7,143 bases of DNA from Pseudomonadota bacterium (GTDB lineage Bacteria; Pseudomonadota; Gammaproteobacteria; Burkholderiales; Thiobacillaceae), in contig JAJZRT010000190.1 in NCBI GenBank assembly GCA_021802595.1, positions 1-7,143 on the forward strand, in the 5' to 3' direction. A program made the position numbers and the translations under genes. Below are positions 6,710 through 7,143 of the stretch, piece after piece (the stretch's first letter is position 1; every line of letters begins with the position of its first letter). The notes below the pieces were generated by a model that saw nothing but the letters and a program-made list of their open reading frames with translations, was not told where the DNA came from and searched no databases.

Positions 6710-7143
6710 TTAGAACAGGCTTTCAGGCACGACCAGCACATCGCCCGGACGCAGGTCGACGTTGGCCGACGTATCGCCGCCGCGCAGCAGATCGTCGAGA
6801 CGCACACCGAGTCGCTCCTGCTTGCCGTCCACGGTGCGCAGGATGTAGGCCTTGTTGCCGGCTGCGAAATCGGTCAGGCCGCCCACCGAGATCATCAGGT
6901 CGATCAGGCTCATGTGCTCGCGGTAGTTCAGCGCCTGCGGCTTGGCCGCCTCGCCCACCACCCGGATCTGCTGGTCGAACGGACCGATGCCGCCGGCGAC
7001 GATGACGGTGACGATGGGTTCCTGGATGTATTTGCCGAGCGCCTTCTCGATATCACGCGCCAGCTGGGTGGGGGTCTTGCCGGAAGCCTGGATGTCCTCG
7101 ACCAGATTCATGGTCATCTTGCCGTCGGGACGGACCGGGAAGG
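6710..7143 (-). CDS. Polysaccharide export protein (Wza/OPX type, XrtA/PEP-CTERM subfamily), C-terminal part, cut by right window edge
   Basis: The reading frame stays open to the window edge, giving 143 whole residues and the stop of an outer-membrane polysaccharide exporter. The visible part starts FPVRPDGKMTMNLVEDIQAS, the end of the Poly_export domain, where V-R-P-D-G-K, L-V-E-D-I-Q-A-S-G-K-T and L-A-R-D-I-E are typical. The next block, YIQEPIVTVIV, leads into an SLBB domain (IRVVGEAAKPQALNYREHMSLIDLMISVGGLTDFAAGNKAYILR). The protein ends DLRPGDVLVVPESLF, the normal C-terminus of the subfamily. The signal peptide and first domain, probably a lipoprotein N-terminus, are outside the window. 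The ATG at 7117 is an internal methionine and not the start. In XrtA loci this gene stands directly before the chain-length and kinase genes, as here. It is predicted to form the outer-membrane part of the EPS export channel. Confidence 0.93.
   Translation of the reverse strand, partial: FPVRPDGKMTMNLVEDIQASGKTPTQLARDIEKALGKYIQEPIVTVIVAGGIGPFDQQIRVVGEAAKPQALNYREHMSLIDLMISVGGLTDFAAGNKAYILRTVDGKQERLGVRLDDLLRGGDTSANVDLRPGDVLVVPESLF

Noticed and set aside
5815..7005. Plus-strand open frame of 396 codons opposite the chain-length and export genes
   Set aside because: It is a mirror of two conserved genes with low-complexity, Arg/Pro/His-rich C-terminal translation and no recognisable motif.
7115..7117. 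ATG as start of the export protein
   Set aside because: The frame is open upstream to the window edge and encodes the conserved VRPDGK sequence, so this is an internal methionine.
1..7143. Mobile elements, CRISPR arrays, tRNA or rRNA genes
   Set aside because: No spaced direct repeats, transposase motifs, terminal inverted repeats or RNA gene signatures were seen, and nearly all of the window is coding.

Overview
The window reads as an interior slice of an exopolysaccharide (EPS) locus of the exosortase A (XrtA/EpsH, PEP-CTERM) type, found in Gram-negative bacteria. The outer-membrane export and beta-barrel genes, the GC-rich composition (estimated by eye, roughly 60%) and the gene order point to a proteobacterium, most likely a betaproteobacterium. 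That assignment is inference from gene content and style, not from a marker gene. No exosortase or PEP-CTERM protein lies inside the window.

All seven genes are on the minus strand, so transcription runs from high to low coordinates. In that order they are: (1) the C-terminal part of a Wza-like polysaccharide export protein with an SLBB domain, cut by the right edge (6710-7143); (2) a Wzz/GumC-type chain-length determinant (5122-6657); (3) a BY-kinase-type tyrosine autokinase with a C-terminal tyrosine cluster (4172-5113); (4) a secreted beta-barrel-like outer-membrane protein of the XrtA-associated family (2587-4143, possibly from 4200); (5) an ExeA-like AAA ATPase of the PEP-CTERM locus subfamily (1480-2514); (6) a non-hydrolysing UDP-GlcNAc 2-epimerase, WecB (348-1469); (7) the N-terminal part of a NodB-fold polysaccharide deacetylase of the XrtA-associated subfamily, cut by the left edge (1-348).

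The genes are packed tightly. The deacetylase start overlaps the wecB stop (TAATG), 10 nt separate the ATPase from wecB, and the kinase ribosome-binding site overlaps the stop codon of the chain-length gene. The only gaps above 30 nt are 6658-6709, which holds a GC-rich hairpin, and 2515-2586, where I see no clear element. This supports a single operon whose promoter lies beyond the right edge.

Together the genes cover several steps of making and exporting an EPS. WecB supplies UDP-ManNAc. The chain-length protein and its separate kinase control polymer length and export. The deacetylase would remove acetyl groups from the polymer. The export protein forms the outer-membrane passage. The ATPase and the beta-barrel protein are conserved partners whose roles are not established. 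I see no tRNA, rRNA, CRISPR array, insertion sequence or phage gene. The layout is a known locus type, so the less ordinary points are local: a cysteine-bracketed segment in the barrel protein, a tandem repeat in the kinase tyrosine tail, wecB placed between the ATPase and deacetylase, and the intergenic hairpin.
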